A stretch of DNA of 38,889 nt from assembly GCA_019247075.1 (NCBI GenBank), contig JAFAPR010000008.1:67074-105962 (forward strand), given 5' to 3'. The notes below the pieces were generated by a model. The model was not told where the DNA came from. It saw only the letters and a program-made list of their open reading frames with translations, and made no database searches. How positions within the stretch are numbered: the first letter of the stretch is position 1; the number at the start of each line of letters is the position of its first letter. The translations under genes and the position numbers were made by a program. This stretch comes from Solirubrobacterales bacterium (GTDB taxonomy: Bacteria; Actinomycetota; Thermoleophilia; Solirubrobacterales; Solirubrobacteraceae). This document shows, one piece after another, positions 19,196-28,017 of this stretch.

Positions 19196-20704
19196 ATGGC
19201 CACGGCAGTAATCGAGGAGCGTCAGCTGCTGAAGTCCCTGCGTTGGTGGGACGGGTTCACGATCGCGTTGGCGAATCCGGGCTTCTTGATGGGGTCGCTG
19301 CTGGGGGCGTACGGCGCCCTGGGCGTGATCGGCGCGACCGTCCTGTGGGGGATTGCCGCGCTCGTCGCCCTCCTATTGGTCTGGATCTACTCGGAGCCGG
19401 CGATGATGTTCCCGGGCAGGTCGGGTGGTATCTCGCTGTACGCCAACGAGGGCTGGCGCAAGTACACGACGCTGGTCGGACCGATCGCGACCTTTGGGTA
19501 CTGGATTGGGTGGTCGGTGGTGCTCGCGATCTTCGGCAACATCATCGGCTCGCTGATTCAGGCGCAGTGGTTCTCGAGCTCGACCTGGACGATCTACGAC
19601 GGCGTGGTGCATCTGCAGCTGTTCAACTTCATCGGGATCGGCTGCATCATCATCGTTTGGCTGTTCAACATCTTCGGGGTGCGGCCGTTTGCGTGGTTTA
19701 CCTATGTAACCGGGGTGTTGATGATGATCCCGGTGTGTGTGATGATCTTCGGTCCGGCCATCAGCGGCCACTGGCACTCCTCAAACGTCCACTGGGCGCT
19801 GGCCAGTAACCAGTGGGGTGGCGTCAAGATCGCGCTGGTGTGGCTGTTCATCATGGCCTGGTCGGCGGATGGGGTGGAGGTCTGTGCGACGTTCACGCCC
19901 GAGTACAAGTCCAGGCGCGACAGCACGATCGCGCTGCGTAGCGCCGGGACGTTCTCGCTGCTCGTCTTCATCCTGCTGCCGCTCGGCTTGGGTGGCTATA
20001 CGGGCGTTCCGTCCACCTCGGCGATCCTCGCGAACTCCTCCTACGTCAGCGCGATGAACACGGTCGTCGGCCATAGCGTGGCCGATGTCCTGCTGATCTT
20101 CCTGATCCTGTCCTTCCTGCTGTCGATGGCGAGCTCGACCGCCGACGCCGGACGCGCGCTGTACGGGATCTCCAAGGCCGGGCTGACGATCAAGTGGCTG
20201 GGGCGCCTGAACCGTTTCCACGTGCCCGGAAACGCGATGACCGTGGATCTGGTCGTCAACTCGTGCCTGATCCTTTTCATCTCGAGCAACCTGGCGATCC
20301 TCTACATGAGCAACATCGGCTACGTGCTCTGCCACGTGTTCGCGCTGAGCGGCTTCCTGCTATTGCGCAGGGATCGACCGAACTGGCCGCGACCGATCAA
20401 GGTCACCGCCCCCTGGGTCTTTCTGGCCGGTGTGCTGATGATCTACAACGCCGTGATCCTGGTCGTGGGCGCCGGTGCGCCGAAGCTCAACGGCTACGGA
20501 ACCTGGACTGACTTCGCGATCGGCGTCGGCATCCTGGTTGCCTCCGTCCTGCTGTTCTTCTACCGGCGCATCGTGCAGGACAAGGAACGCATCCACTGGA
20601 GGGAGCCCACGCCCACCATGCCCGAGGGAGCAGACCGGAGCGCGCTGATGCAGGTCGGCTGGACGCCCCAGGAGACACCCGCTCAGGTGCCGGTGGGGAG
20701 CTGA
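19196..20704 (+). CDS. APC-superfamily amino acid/amine permease
   Basis: The protein has 502 residues with about twelve hydrophobic segments spread over residues 20-465 and short polar ends. The APC signature appears in the first helix region (DGFTIALANPGFLMGSLLGAYG) and in YSEPAMMFPGRSGGISLYANEG. It is an integral membrane transporter, probably a proton or cation symporter or exchanger for an amino acid, amine or polyamine. The ATG is set by AGGGAGGA eight bases upstream; an earlier in-frame start at 19130 would precede this site. It stands alone behind a strong promoter and is followed after 39 bases by a USP gene. Placed between two amine-catabolic clusters, it may import their substrate, which is inference. 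Confidence 0.85.
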   Translation: MATAVIEERQLLKSLRWWDGFTIALANPGFLMGSLLGAYGALGVIGATVLWGIAALVALLLVWIYSEPAMMFPGRSGGISLYANEGWRKYTTLVGPIATFGYWIGWSVVLAIFGNIIGSLIQAQWFSSSTWTIYDGVVHLQLFNFIGIGCIIIVWLFNIFGVRPFAWFTYVTGVLMMIPVCVMIFGPAISGHWHSSNVHWALASNQWGGVKIALVWLFIMAWSADGVEVCATFTPEYKSRRDSTIALRSAGTFSLLVFILLPLGLGGYTGVPSTSAILANSSYVSAMNTVVGHSVADVLLIFLILSFLLSMASSTADAGRALYGISKAGLTIKWLGRLNRFHVPGNAMTVDLVVNSCLILFISSNLAILYMSNIGYVLCHVFALSGFLLLRRDRPNWPRPIKVTAPWVFLAGVLMIYNAVILVVGAGAPKLNGYGTWTDFAIGVGILVASVLLFFYRRIVQDKERIHWREPTPTMPEGADRSALMQVGWTPQETPAQVPVGS

Positions 20705-20743
20705 GCTCGCGAGGCGCCACGGCGCGCCACCCTAAGGAGAGTG

Positions 20744-21154
20744 ATGAAGAAGATAGTGGTCGGCTATGACGAATCCGATGCCGCCAAGCGCGCGCTCGAG
20801 CGTGCGGCGCAGATCGCCAAGGCCTTCGATTCGGAGCTGATCGTCACAAGTGTCGCGCCGGTGATGACGAGCATCGGCCGCTCTGCGGGTCCCGTCGACC
20901 CGACCGATCCCCCGTCGGCGCACGTCGAGGAGCTCAAGCACGCCAGGGCTTACCTCGAGGGCGAGGGTCTGCAGGCCGATTACGTTCCGGCCCTGGGTCA
21001 CCCCGCCGACACGATCGCGCAGCTCGCCGAGGAGCGCGGTGCCGACCTCATCGTGCTGGGCACACACCAGACGGCCATCGGGCGGCTGCTCGGGCAGAGC
21101 GTGAGCGAGTCGGTGGCGCACAAGGTCGACACAGACGTGCTGATCGTGCACTGA
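20744..21154 (+). CDS. Universal stress protein, UspA family
   Basis: The protein has 136 residues and is a complete UspA domain: KKIVVGYDESDAAKRALERAA at the start, then GHPADTIAQLAEERGADLIVLGTH and the ATP-loop region GTHQTAIGRLLGQSVSESVAHKVDTDVLIVH. The loop differs slightly from GxxGxxxxxxGS but keeps the spacing, so ATP binding is plausible. AAGGAG lies four bases before the ATG at 20744; a GTG three bases earlier is too close to it. It follows the permease by 39 bases and is probably co-transcribed. USP genes often accompany transporters and may adjust their activity. Confidence 0.88.
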   Translation: MKKIVVGYDESDAAKRALERAAQIAKAFDSELIVTSVAPVMTSIGRSAGPVDPTDPPSAHVEELKHARAYLEGEGLQADYVPALGHPADTIAQLAEERGADLIVLGTHQTAIGRLLGQSVSESVAHKVDTDVLIVH

Positions 21155-21209
21155 CTGTCACGCGGCAAGGCGGAGAACGCCGCCGCGCGGCTAGTCCGCC
21201 GCCCCTCGG

Positions 21210-21605
21210 CTAATCCGCCTTGATGTTCCAGGTGGGGAGATTCTCGCCGAGCTTTCGCCGATAGCGCGAGCGAAAGAATGGCCGTCCGAAGATCGCCCAC
21301 GAGGCGAGGAAGAAAGCTGCCGCCACAAACGCGCTGAACGTCCTCCCGACGATGAAGAAGGCGATCATCGCAGCCAGGAGAATGAGCCCGGCTCCCAGCG
21401 GGACCAGACGGTAGCGAAGCTGGGTGCGGCGGATCGCCGCGTACTCCTCGAGCGGGATCTTGTTCGTGTCGAACCGGCGGCCGCACCCCTCGCATCGCCA
21501 CGTCTCGCCGTAGTGAAGCTCGCGGCGCTCGCCGCATTCGCAGGTGACGGTGATCAGCGGTCCCTTTCGGACCGATCGAGGCAGCTTGGCCTGGTCGGTC
21601 GCCAT
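21210..21605 (-). CDS. Small zinc-ribbon membrane protein, unknown function
   Basis: The protein has about 131 residues. It starts with a basic stretch, then a zinc-ribbon-like module (CECG, then CEGCG about 20 residues later), then two hydrophobic helices (roughly VPLGAGLILLAAMIAFFIVG and TFSAFVAAAFFLASW) and a basic tail. This suggests a small inner-membrane protein with a cytoplasmic metal-binding head. I chose ATG 21605 because the sequence upstream of it does not look like protein. It is convergent with the USP gene. Not recognised as a named family. Confidence 0.65.
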   Translation of the reverse strand: MATDQAKLPRSVRKGPLITVTCECGERRELHYGETWRCEGCGRRFDTNKIPLEEYAAIRRTQLRYRLVPLGAGLILLAAMIAFFIVGRTFSAFVAAAFFLASWAIFGRPFFRSRYRRKLGENLPTWNIKAD

Positions 21606-21772
21606 CCCGACGAGTGTACCCGGGGGCATACACTTTTCGTGGGCCACGGTGGGAGTGAGATCGTCCGGGGACGCGCGGAGATCACGCGTTATCTCCAGGA
21701 AGTCCGCAACACGGGCGACGTTCGCTTGCACAACATCGACGCTTGACGCCGGGCTCTCCGCGCAGCCACGAG

Positions 21773-22744
21773 CTACTTCCCGGCTCCGGCGTGGAACGCC
21801 ATCGCCTCGAGTGCGACCCGGCCTGCGATCAGCGCGCTCGCGGGCGTGGCGTCGAGGCTGGGGGCCGTCTCAACCACATCGATTCCCGCCAGGCCGTGGC
21901 GGGCGATTCCGCGGACCAGCTCGAGCGCCTCCCGCGTGGTGAGGCCGCCGGGTGTCGGACAGCAAGTGCCGGGTACGTGCGCCGCGTCGAGCGAGTCGAC
22001 GTCGAATGACAGGTAGAGGCCGTCGCCCGCTCCGGCGACCGCCAGCGCTTCTTCCACGATTCTGGCGGAGCCCCGCTGCCACAGGTCATCGAGCCAGATC
22101 ACGGTGATCCCGCGCTCTTGGCAATACCCGAGCTCACTCCTCGGGTTCATCCAGCCCGAGATCCCAACGAGCACGATCTTCCGAGGATCGAAGCCGGCGT
22201 CGACAGCGCGCGTGATCGGGCAACAATGATTGAGCAGCTCACCGCCGACATCTACCGCGGTGTCGAGATGCGTGTCGATGAGGACCAGGGACGGGTCCTC
22301 GTGTCGCTCTGCGACCGCCCGAACGGCGGGAATCGTGATCGAGTGATCTCCGCCGAAGGTCACCGGCAGCGCGCCTGCGTCGAGGATCGCCCCGATGTCG
22401 GTCTGCGCGCGTTCGAACGTGCGCTCCGGGTTTGCCAGCGCCACGGCGCAGTCGCCGCAGTCGACAGGATTGAGCGCTTCCACCAGATCGAAGTCAAACG
22501 TCGCGCAGTAGGTGAGGAACTGACACGAGACCTCCCGGATGCCGCGAGGCCCGTAGTTGGCGCCAGTTCGGCTGATGTTCGTGGCGTCGAACGGCAGTCC
22601 GTAGACGGCCGCGCCTGCGCCCCGCTGCCTGAGCGCCTCTGCGTCGGCGGCGACGTGCGGAAGACCCAGGAAAGAGCCGGCGAGGCCTGCGTGGAGCAGA
22701 CCGGTCCACATCGTGGGGTCGGTCTGCGGTGTGGTGTCGGTCAA
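21773..22744 (-). CDS. speB: Agmatinase/guanidino-acid ureohydrolase family protein
   Basis: The protein has 323 residues. All the arginase-family manganese ligands are present: His in GGDHSI, Asp/His/Asp in DTHLD, and two Asp in SFDVDSLD. Two positions differ from the usual pattern: DTHLD replaces DAHxD, and DAAHVPGT replaces DPxxAPGT. Members hydrolyse agmatine, guanidinobutyrate, guanidinopropionate or similar guanidines to urea and an amine. The TTG start is supported by AAGGAGG six bases upstream. It lies 48 bases after the SDR gene on the same strand and may share its transcript. The putrescine or GABA produced could feed the neighbouring aminotransferase or amine oxidases. The exact substrate is uncertain. 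Confidence 0.85.
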   Translation of the reverse strand: MTDTTPQTDPTMWTGLLHAGLAGSFLGLPHVAADAEALRQRGAGAAVYGLPFDATNISRTGANYGPRGIREVSCQFLTYCATFDFDLVEALNPVDCGDCAVALANPERTFERAQTDIGAILDAGALPVTFGGDHSITIPAVRAVAERHEDPSLVLIDTHLDTAVDVGGELLNHCCPITRAVDAGFDPRKIVLVGISGWMNPRSELGYCQERGITVIWLDDLWQRGSARIVEEALAVAGAGDGLYLSFDVDSLDAAHVPGTCCPTPGGLTTREALELVRGIARHGLAGIDVVETAPSLDATPASALIAGRVALEAMAFHAGAGK

Positions 22745-22792
22745 CTCAAACCTCCTTGAGGGCTTTTGTGGAGCTGTCAGCCAAGGCAGCGC

Positions 22793-23563
22793 TCAGATCA
22801 CCGTCCGGCCGCCGTCGACCAGCAGGTTGTGCCCGGCGACCATGTCCGACGCGCGCGAGGCCAAAAACAGCACGGCCCCGACGATCTCCTCGGGCTGACC
22901 AATGCGTCCGGCCGGGATCGCCTCCATGATCCAGTCGCGGTACTCCTGCTGGTCCAGAAACGGGAAGATCATCGGGGTGGCGAAGTCGCACGGAGCGACG
23001 GCGTTCACGTTCACGCCGTGGCGGATCCACTCCGCGCCCAACGTTCGCGTCAACTGCACGATGGCGCCCTTGCTGACGTTGTAGGCCGCCTGCTCGGGTA
23101 CGCCCAGGAACCCGTCGGTCGAGGAGAAATTGACGATTTTCCCGCGGCCTCGTTCGATCATCCGCCGTCCGAAGCGCTGGCAGAGCAGGAAGGTGCTCGT
23201 CACATTGGTGCGCCACAGCGCGTCCCATTCTTGGAGCCCGACCTCCACGGCTTCTCCGCGCGAGAACACTCCGGCCGCGTTGACGAGGATCTCCACCCGG
23301 GCGTGGCGCTCGAGCACCCGGTCGGCGAAGGCGACAGCCGCCTCGGCGTTCGAGAGGTCGGCGAGCTCGAGCTCGGCCTCGGCACCCGCCGCTCGAATCT
23401 CCTCGACAACGCGGTCTCCTCGTTCACGGTCCCGCCCCGCGACGATCACCCTGGCACCGGCGCGCGCCATGGCCATGGCGCTGGCGGCCCCGAGCCCGCT
23501 GGTTGCGCCCGTGACGACGGCGGTTGTCCCGCGGAGGCCAAACAGCTCGTCGAGGTATGTCAT
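22793..23563 (-). CDS. Short-chain dehydrogenase/reductase
   Basis: The protein has 256 residues and is a classical SDR: cofactor loop TGATSGLG, the NAAG motif (LVNAAGVF), catalytic Ser in NFSSTDG, and Tyr/Lys in AYNVSKGA. AGRDRERG after the second strand favours NADP(H). The C-terminus LLVDGGRTVI is typical. The ATG at 23563 has GGAGG five bases upstream; a longer in-frame start exists but overlaps the divergent gene. Substrate unknown; members this size oxidise secondary alcohols or reduce 3-oxo compounds. It probably forms an operon with the ureohydrolase downstream. Confidence 0.9.
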   Translation of the reverse strand: MTYLDELFGLRGTTAVVTGATSGLGAASAMAMARAGARVIVAGRDRERGDRVVEEIRAAGAEAELELADLSNAEAAVAFADRVLERHARVEILVNAAGVFSRGEAVEVGLQEWDALWRTNVTSTFLLCQRFGRRMIERGRGKIVNFSSTDGFLGVPEQAAYNVSKGAIVQLTRTLGAEWIRHGVNVNAVAPCDFATPMIFPFLDQQEYRDWIMEAIPAGRIGQPEEIVGAVLFLASRASDMVAGHNLLVDGGRTVI

Positions 23564-23618
23564 CCAAGCCTCCGCGTGGTCATTGGCAACGACTTGGTTT
23601 GCGCGGTACGCTTCGTCC

Positions 23619-23951
23619 ATGCCCCCGAAAGTCCACGGCGGGTTCGACTACGCCTCGTTGGCTTATTTGGCGTTTCTTCTTGCCGTGGTGTTCGCCCCGG
23701 TGCTCCTCGGCCGGTTCGGCTCGGCGAGCGGCCCCGGTGATTCGGGCCCGAGCGACGGGCCCGGGGGTGGGCGACCACCAGACTCGCCCAGTCCTCCACC
23801 GGGGCCCGCCCCCCTCCCCGATGCCGAGCAATCGCCGTTCCGGCTTCGCGGTCCTGGTGCGCTCAAAGACCGATACCGACGTCCGCGCCGACCGGCGCGT
23901 CATCCAGACCGCCGTCCCGTGCGGACGCGGCGGCGAGTCAAGGCTCCCTGA
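23619..23951 (+). CDS. Small single-span membrane protein, unknown
   Basis: This would be a 110-residue protein with one hydrophobic helix (LAYLAFLLAVVFAPVLLGRF, residues about 13-32), a Gly/Pro/Ser-rich stretch and an Arg/Pro-rich tail. It is divergent from the SDR gene with 55 bases between starts. It lacks a visible ribosome binding site. The composition could also arise by chance in GC-rich DNA, but the clean hydrophobic segment right after an ATG, in a gap free of other genes, argues for a real gene. No family recognised. Confidence 0.45.
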   Translation: MPPKVHGGFDYASLAYLAFLLAVVFAPVLLGRFGSASGPGDSGPSDGPGGGRPPDSPSPPPGPAPLPDAEQSPFRLRGPGALKDRYRRPRRPARHPDRRPVRTRRRVKAP

Positions 23952-23970
23952 CGCCGGCCGGCGAGCCTTC

Positions 23971-25044
23971 TCATCGCAGCGCCGGGATCATCCGCTCGGC
24001 GACTAGCCTGAGCTGATCCTTGATCGGGGGCACGCCCTCGATCGCCTGACCCGAGAAGAACTGCACCAGTGGCGCGTCGGCCAGCGCGAGCACGAGATGG
24101 TTGATACCGGCGGGCAGAATGTCACGAGAAACTTGCTCGGCGCATTCCTCTGGCGTTCCGGCGACCGACAGCTTCTCGGCCAGCTCCGGGCCGAACATCT
24201 CGATCGCCTTTGCCACGTCACCGGCTGCGAATGCATCGAAGATCGGCTGCAGCTCGGTCTGGTCGATGCCGTGGCGCGCAAGCTGCTCGGCGGGCATCGA
24301 GGGGATGTAGAAAGCGACCAGGATGCGCGCAGCCCGCTTGGCGGCGGCCGAGTCCTCGGAGACGACGGACACTAGCCATGCGCCGAGATCGAGCTCCTGC
24401 CACTCGCGCCCGGCACGCTCCGCCCCTACCTTGACGTGGTCGATCACGTAGTCATACGCCTCGCGCGAGTACGAGAGCGCGTGGTGGAGCCCGTCCGCAA
24501 TCTCCCCGGCGACCTCGAACGAACGCGGGCCCTTCATCCCGCCCATCTTCAGCGGGATTCGGTCCTGCACCGGTCGCGCCGCCGTGAATAGGCCCGTGTA
24601 TTTGAAGAACTCTCCTTCGTAATCGATCTTGCCATCGTCGAGGAAGGTCCGCATCACGTGCATCGCCTCGCGCAAGCGCGAGAGCGGCCTGCGCCTTGCC
24701 CAATCGAGGTGGTACTGCTCCATCATCACGAAGTTCCCCGTGGACACGACGGCTTCCGTCCGGCCGCGGGAGAGCTCATCGAGCGTCGCGAGCTGCTGGC
24801 AGATCAACGTGGGCTCGCGTAAGAAGACGTGCGTGACGTTCGGGCCGAAGCGGATGTTGCGGGTCTTGTCGGCGGCCGCGGCGAACAAGCACCACAGGTC
24901 TTTGTGCCACGTCTCGTCGACCGAATAACACGCGTAGTAGCCGAGTTCATCGGCGGCCTTGATCATCTCGATCGAATCAGCGAGGGAATAGTCGGGCAGC
25001 ATGCAGTAGCTGAACCGCACCGCCCCATCGCCTGAAGTGGACAT
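23971..25044 (-). CDS. LLM-class (luciferase-like) flavin-dependent oxidoreductase
   Basis: The protein has about 357 residues. It begins VRFSYCMLPDYSLADSIEMIKAADELGY and has LREPTLICQQLATLDELSRGR, KMGGMKGPRSFEVAGEIADGL and AGTPEECAEQV, typical of F420- or FMN-dependent bacterial luciferase-like enzymes of the Mer group. Two ATGs lie back to back (25047, 25044); AGGGAG is seven bases before the second, which I chose. It is last in a reverse operon behind an amine oxidase, 109 bases away. In actinobacteria the cofactor is likely F420. Substrate unknown; a hydride transfer on a pathway imine or aldehyde is only a guess. Confidence 0.88.
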   Translation of the reverse strand: MSTSGDGAVRFSYCMLPDYSLADSIEMIKAADELGYYACYSVDETWHKDLWCLFAAAADKTRNIRFGPNVTHVFLREPTLICQQLATLDELSRGRTEAVVSTGNFVMMEQYHLDWARRRPLSRLREAMHVMRTFLDDGKIDYEGEFFKYTGLFTAARPVQDRIPLKMGGMKGPRSFEVAGEIADGLHHALSYSREAYDYVIDHVKVGAERAGREWQELDLGAWLVSVVSEDSAAAKRAARILVAFYIPSMPAEQLARHGIDQTELQPIFDAFAAGDVAKAIEMFGPELAEKLSVAGTPEECAEQVSRDILPAGINHLVLALADAPLVQFFSGQAIEGVPPIKDQLRLVAERMIPALR

Positions 25045-25153
25045 CATGGAACTCCCTCTCCCGAAGTTGTAGGCAAGGCTTTGCCCCTCTCTCTGTCCAC
25101 CGATCCTATCCGCGGGCAGACCTGCGAATCCACCTCCCTCGGGCTGTGTTTCT

Positions 25154-26461
25154 TCATGCCACGGCCGTCGTCGACAGCATCTCCCGGGCTGCCCGCGCCG
25201 CTCGATGTCCGCTCTCGATCGCGCCATCGATCCATCCGCACCACCCCGACGCCAGATCGGAGCCTGCGAACGCGAGCCGTCCCTCCGGCCGCTGCAGCGC
25301 GGAGGCGGTGCGCATCACCTGCCCGGGGCGGTACGCCATCCAGGTGCCCTGGGAGAACTCGTCGGTGTTCCAGTCGTGAGCGTCGGTCCTGACCACCTCG
25401 GCGCCCGGCAGGAACTCGCGCACAGCGCCGGCGACCGCCGTCTCGTCGGTGACTTCGAGTTCCTCCGGCGAGGTCCCGAAGCCCACCAGCAGGTCGCCTT
25501 CTGGAGTCGAGTACTCGGTGGCCAGCCACTTGATCTTCGTATCCCACCCCACTCCGTAGAAGTTGCCCTTGACGCCCTGGACCAGAGCCCAGAGCTTGGT
25601 CGCGTGCCCTGCCATTCGCTCCTGTGCCATGGCCGCCTTCGCCCCTTCCAGCGAGGGGCTCGCCGTGAGTGCGTGCCAGGTGTTGATAGGCGTGGCAAGG
25701 ACCGCTGCGCGAGCGGCGAACCGCCCGCCGTCGCGCGTGGCGATGGTGACTCCTTCGTCGTCGGTGTCTATCCGGTCCACGGCGGCGCCGAGCTTTATGT
25801 CTGCCGCCGAGTCCTCCGCCAGCGCATCGATCAGACCGGCGGTGCCAGCCGCGAGCTTCTGACTCACTGCCACGTACCACGCCACGGCGCTGTTCTCGAA
25901 GCCTGCCACCCAGGAGAGGATGTGCAGCCCGGACACCTCCGAGCACGGCGCGCCAAAGAAGAACCCGGCCCAGGCCATGAGGAAATCTCGCGTCTTGCGC
26001 GGAAGCTCGAGCCCTCGTAGCCAGGAGTCGAAGCTGACGTCGAGGTCCTCGAGGCCGCGCTGGTCGAGCGGGGCCTCGCCGAACCGGATGCGTGCCGCAG
26101 CGTTGTCGATGGCGCGGATGCCGCGTTCGAAGTCGAGCCATTCCTCGACCGGCAGCGGATTCGGGGCGGTGCTGAACTCGCCGCCCAGAGACCACGCGAA
26201 CTCGGCCGGAACAGGGCTCTCGATCAGCTCCGCGGAGTACCGCTCGATCTCGGCTCTGATGTGGGGCTGCCAACGGGGGGCGACCCAGGTCCCGCCGAAC
26301 TCAATCCTCTTGTCGCTTCCGCGAAACGGCTTGTACCACGTCCGGCCGCCCAGCCGGTCGCGAGCCTCGAGCACGAGCACGGCATGTCCGGCGTCGTGCA
26401 GGTCGCGGGCCGCAGTCATCCCGCCGAACCCGCCGCCGACAACTATCGCTTCGTAATCCAC
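25154..26461 (-). CDS. Flavin monoamine oxidase family protein
   Basis: The protein has 435 residues. The FAD Rossmann motif is IVVGGGFGG at residues 6-14, followed by EARDRLGGRTW and EFGGTWVAPRWQP. The C-terminal flavin segment is FAGSDLASGWCGWIDGAIESG. This is the amine oxidase (MAO/polyamine oxidase) fold, with no signal peptide, so it acts in the cytoplasm. It should oxidise a primary or secondary amine to an imine or aldehyde. Its start overlaps the end of the acyl-CoA ligase gene by 19 bases, so the two are coupled. The substrate is unknown. Confidence 0.9.
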   Translation of the reverse strand: MDYEAIVVGGGFGGMTAARDLHDAGHAVLVLEARDRLGGRTWYKPFRGSDKRIEFGGTWVAPRWQPHIRAEIERYSAELIESPVPAEFAWSLGGEFSTAPNPLPVEEWLDFERGIRAIDNAAARIRFGEAPLDQRGLEDLDVSFDSWLRGLELPRKTRDFLMAWAGFFFGAPCSEVSGLHILSWVAGFENSAVAWYVAVSQKLAAGTAGLIDALAEDSAADIKLGAAVDRIDTDDEGVTIATRDGGRFAARAAVLATPINTWHALTASPSLEGAKAAMAQERMAGHATKLWALVQGVKGNFYGVGWDTKIKWLATEYSTPEGDLLVGFGTSPEELEVTDETAVAGAVREFLPGAEVVRTDAHDWNTDEFSQGTWMAYRPGQVMRTASALQRPEGRLAFAGSDLASGWCGWIDGAIESGHRAARAAREMLSTTAVA

Positions 26462-28017
26462 TCTCGCTCCTTTTGGGTTGACGGCTCTCGCAACTGCTGG
26501 CGCAAGGCGAACTTCTGCACCTTGCCGGTGGACGTCCGCGGCAGCGATTCCACGAACACGACCTCGTCGGGCGCCTTGAAGCCCGCCAGCCGCTTTCGGA
26601 CCTGCTCGATGAGCTCGCGCTCCGACGCCTGCGCTCCCGCGACGAGCCTGACGAAGGCGACAGGACGCTCTCCGAACCTTTCATCCGAACGGGCAACCAC
26701 GGCCACCTCGAGCACCGAGGGGTGGGAAGAGATGGCCTGCTCGACCTCGACCGAAGCGATGTTCTCGCCCCCCGAGATGATCACGTCCTTGAGGCGATCG
26801 CGCAGCTCGACATACCCGTCCGCGTGCATCACGCCGAGGTCGCCCGTGTGAAACCAGCCGTCCGGCGCCGCGGCTGCGGTCGCCTCCGGGTCCCTGTAGT
26901 AGCCGAGCATCAGGTCGTTGCCGCGGAGCACGATCTCGCCGAGCGTCTGGCCGTCGGCGGGCACATCGCTGCCGTCGGGCGTCACCACGCGCGGCGCCTC
27001 CGCAATCAAGTTGCCAACCCCCTGGCGCGCCTTGAGCCGGGCGCGCCGCTCCGGTTCGAGCGCGTCCCACTCGGGCTTCCAGTCGCAGATCATCACAGGG
27101 CCGAAGGTCTCCGTGAGCCCGTAGAGATGCTCGACGTCGATGCTCAGCTCGCGCAAGCGCGCCAGCAGCGCGGGGGAGGGCGGCGCCCCGCCGGTGGCGA
27201 TCCGGACCGGCTGGCGCGGGCGGTGGGCCGCGGCATGGCTGGCGAGGTCGACCAGCACCGTTGGCGCCGCGCACAGGTGGGTTACCTGCTCCTCGTCGAT
27301 CAGCCGCCAGACCGCAGCGGGGTCCGGCCTGGGAATGCATACGTGGCGGGCTCCGGCCGCCGTCACTGCCCACGTGAAGCACCAGCCATTGCAGTGGAAC
27401 ATCGGCAGCGTCCACAGGTACACGCTCCCCGCCGCGAGCGCCGAGTGGTACGCCATCGCGAGCGCCTGCAGGTACGCGCCGCGATGGTGGTACATGACGC
27501 CCTTGGGCCGCCCGGTCGTCCCGCTGGTGTAGTTGATCGCGAGCAGCTCGCGTTCGTCGCCGACCGCGCGAGAGGCTTCCGGCGACTCCTCCACGAGGCG
27601 CTCGTACTCCGAGGCGCCGATCAACCGCACACGTCCGCCCGAGGCGGCATTCGCCTCCCGCCCCAGCGCCTCCAGCTCCGAGTCGCACAACAGGACGCGC
27701 GACTCGCTGTGGCCGATGATGTAGCCCAGCTCGCGCGGCGACAGGCGCATGTTGAGCGCAACGAGAACCGCTCCTCCGAGTGGGACTCCGTAGTGGGCTT
27801 CGAGCATCATGTGAGTGTTGGCAGAGAGCACCGCCACGCGCCCGCCCGGCGGCACCTCGAGCCTGCCCAGCGCGCCAGCGAGCCTGCGAGTACGCCCCCA
27901 CAGCTCCCCATATGTCAGCTTGAGCGCGCGGTCCACCACCGCAAGCCGCTCCGGACACACAAACGCGCAGCGGCGCAGGAATGCGGTCGGCGTCAGCGGT
28001 GTGGACGAGAACGTCAA
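26443..28017 (-). CDS. AMP-forming acyl-CoA synthetase/ligase
   Basis: The protein has 524 residues from a TTG that overlaps the preceding gene's stop by four bases (TTGA); the sequence further upstream in this frame is not protein-like and lies over that gene. Adenylate-forming motifs are complete: YTSGTTGRPKGVMYHH, YGLTETFGPV, GWFHTGDLGVMHADGYVELRDR, SGGENIASVEVE, and the catalytic Lys in TSTGKVQK near the end. It activates a carboxylic acid to its CoA thioester via an acyl-adenylate. The acid is unknown; in this operon it may be a product of amine oxidation. The GMHAD-type and TFGP regions resemble medium/long-chain or aryl ligases. Confidence 0.92.
   Translation of the reverse strand: MTFSSTPLTPTAFLRRCAFVCPERLAVVDRALKLTYGELWGRTRRLAGALGRLEVPPGGRVAVLSANTHMMLEAHYGVPLGGAVLVALNMRLSPRELGYIIGHSESRVLLCDSELEALGREANAASGGRVRLIGASEYERLVEESPEASRAVGDERELLAINYTSGTTGRPKGVMYHHRGAYLQALAMAYHSALAAGSVYLWTLPMFHCNGWCFTWAVTAAGARHVCIPRPDPAAVWRLIDEEQVTHLCAAPTVLVDLASHAAAHRPRQPVRIATGGAPPSPALLARLRELSIDVEHLYGLTETFGPVMICDWKPEWDALEPERRARLKARQGVGNLIAEAPRVVTPDGSDVPADGQTLGEIVLRGNDLMLGYYRDPEATAAAAPDGWFHTGDLGVMHADGYVELRDRLKDVIISGGENIASVEVEQAISSHPSVLEVAVVARSDERFGERPVAFVRLVAGAQASERELIEQVRKRLAGFKAPDEVVFVESLPRTSTGKVQKFALRQQLREPSTQKEREWITKR

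Noticed and set aside
21165-21195. GC-rich hairpin after the USP gene as a terminator
   Set aside because: A GGCGG...CCGCC stem can form but no T-run follows; GC-rich DNA makes such stems common by chance.
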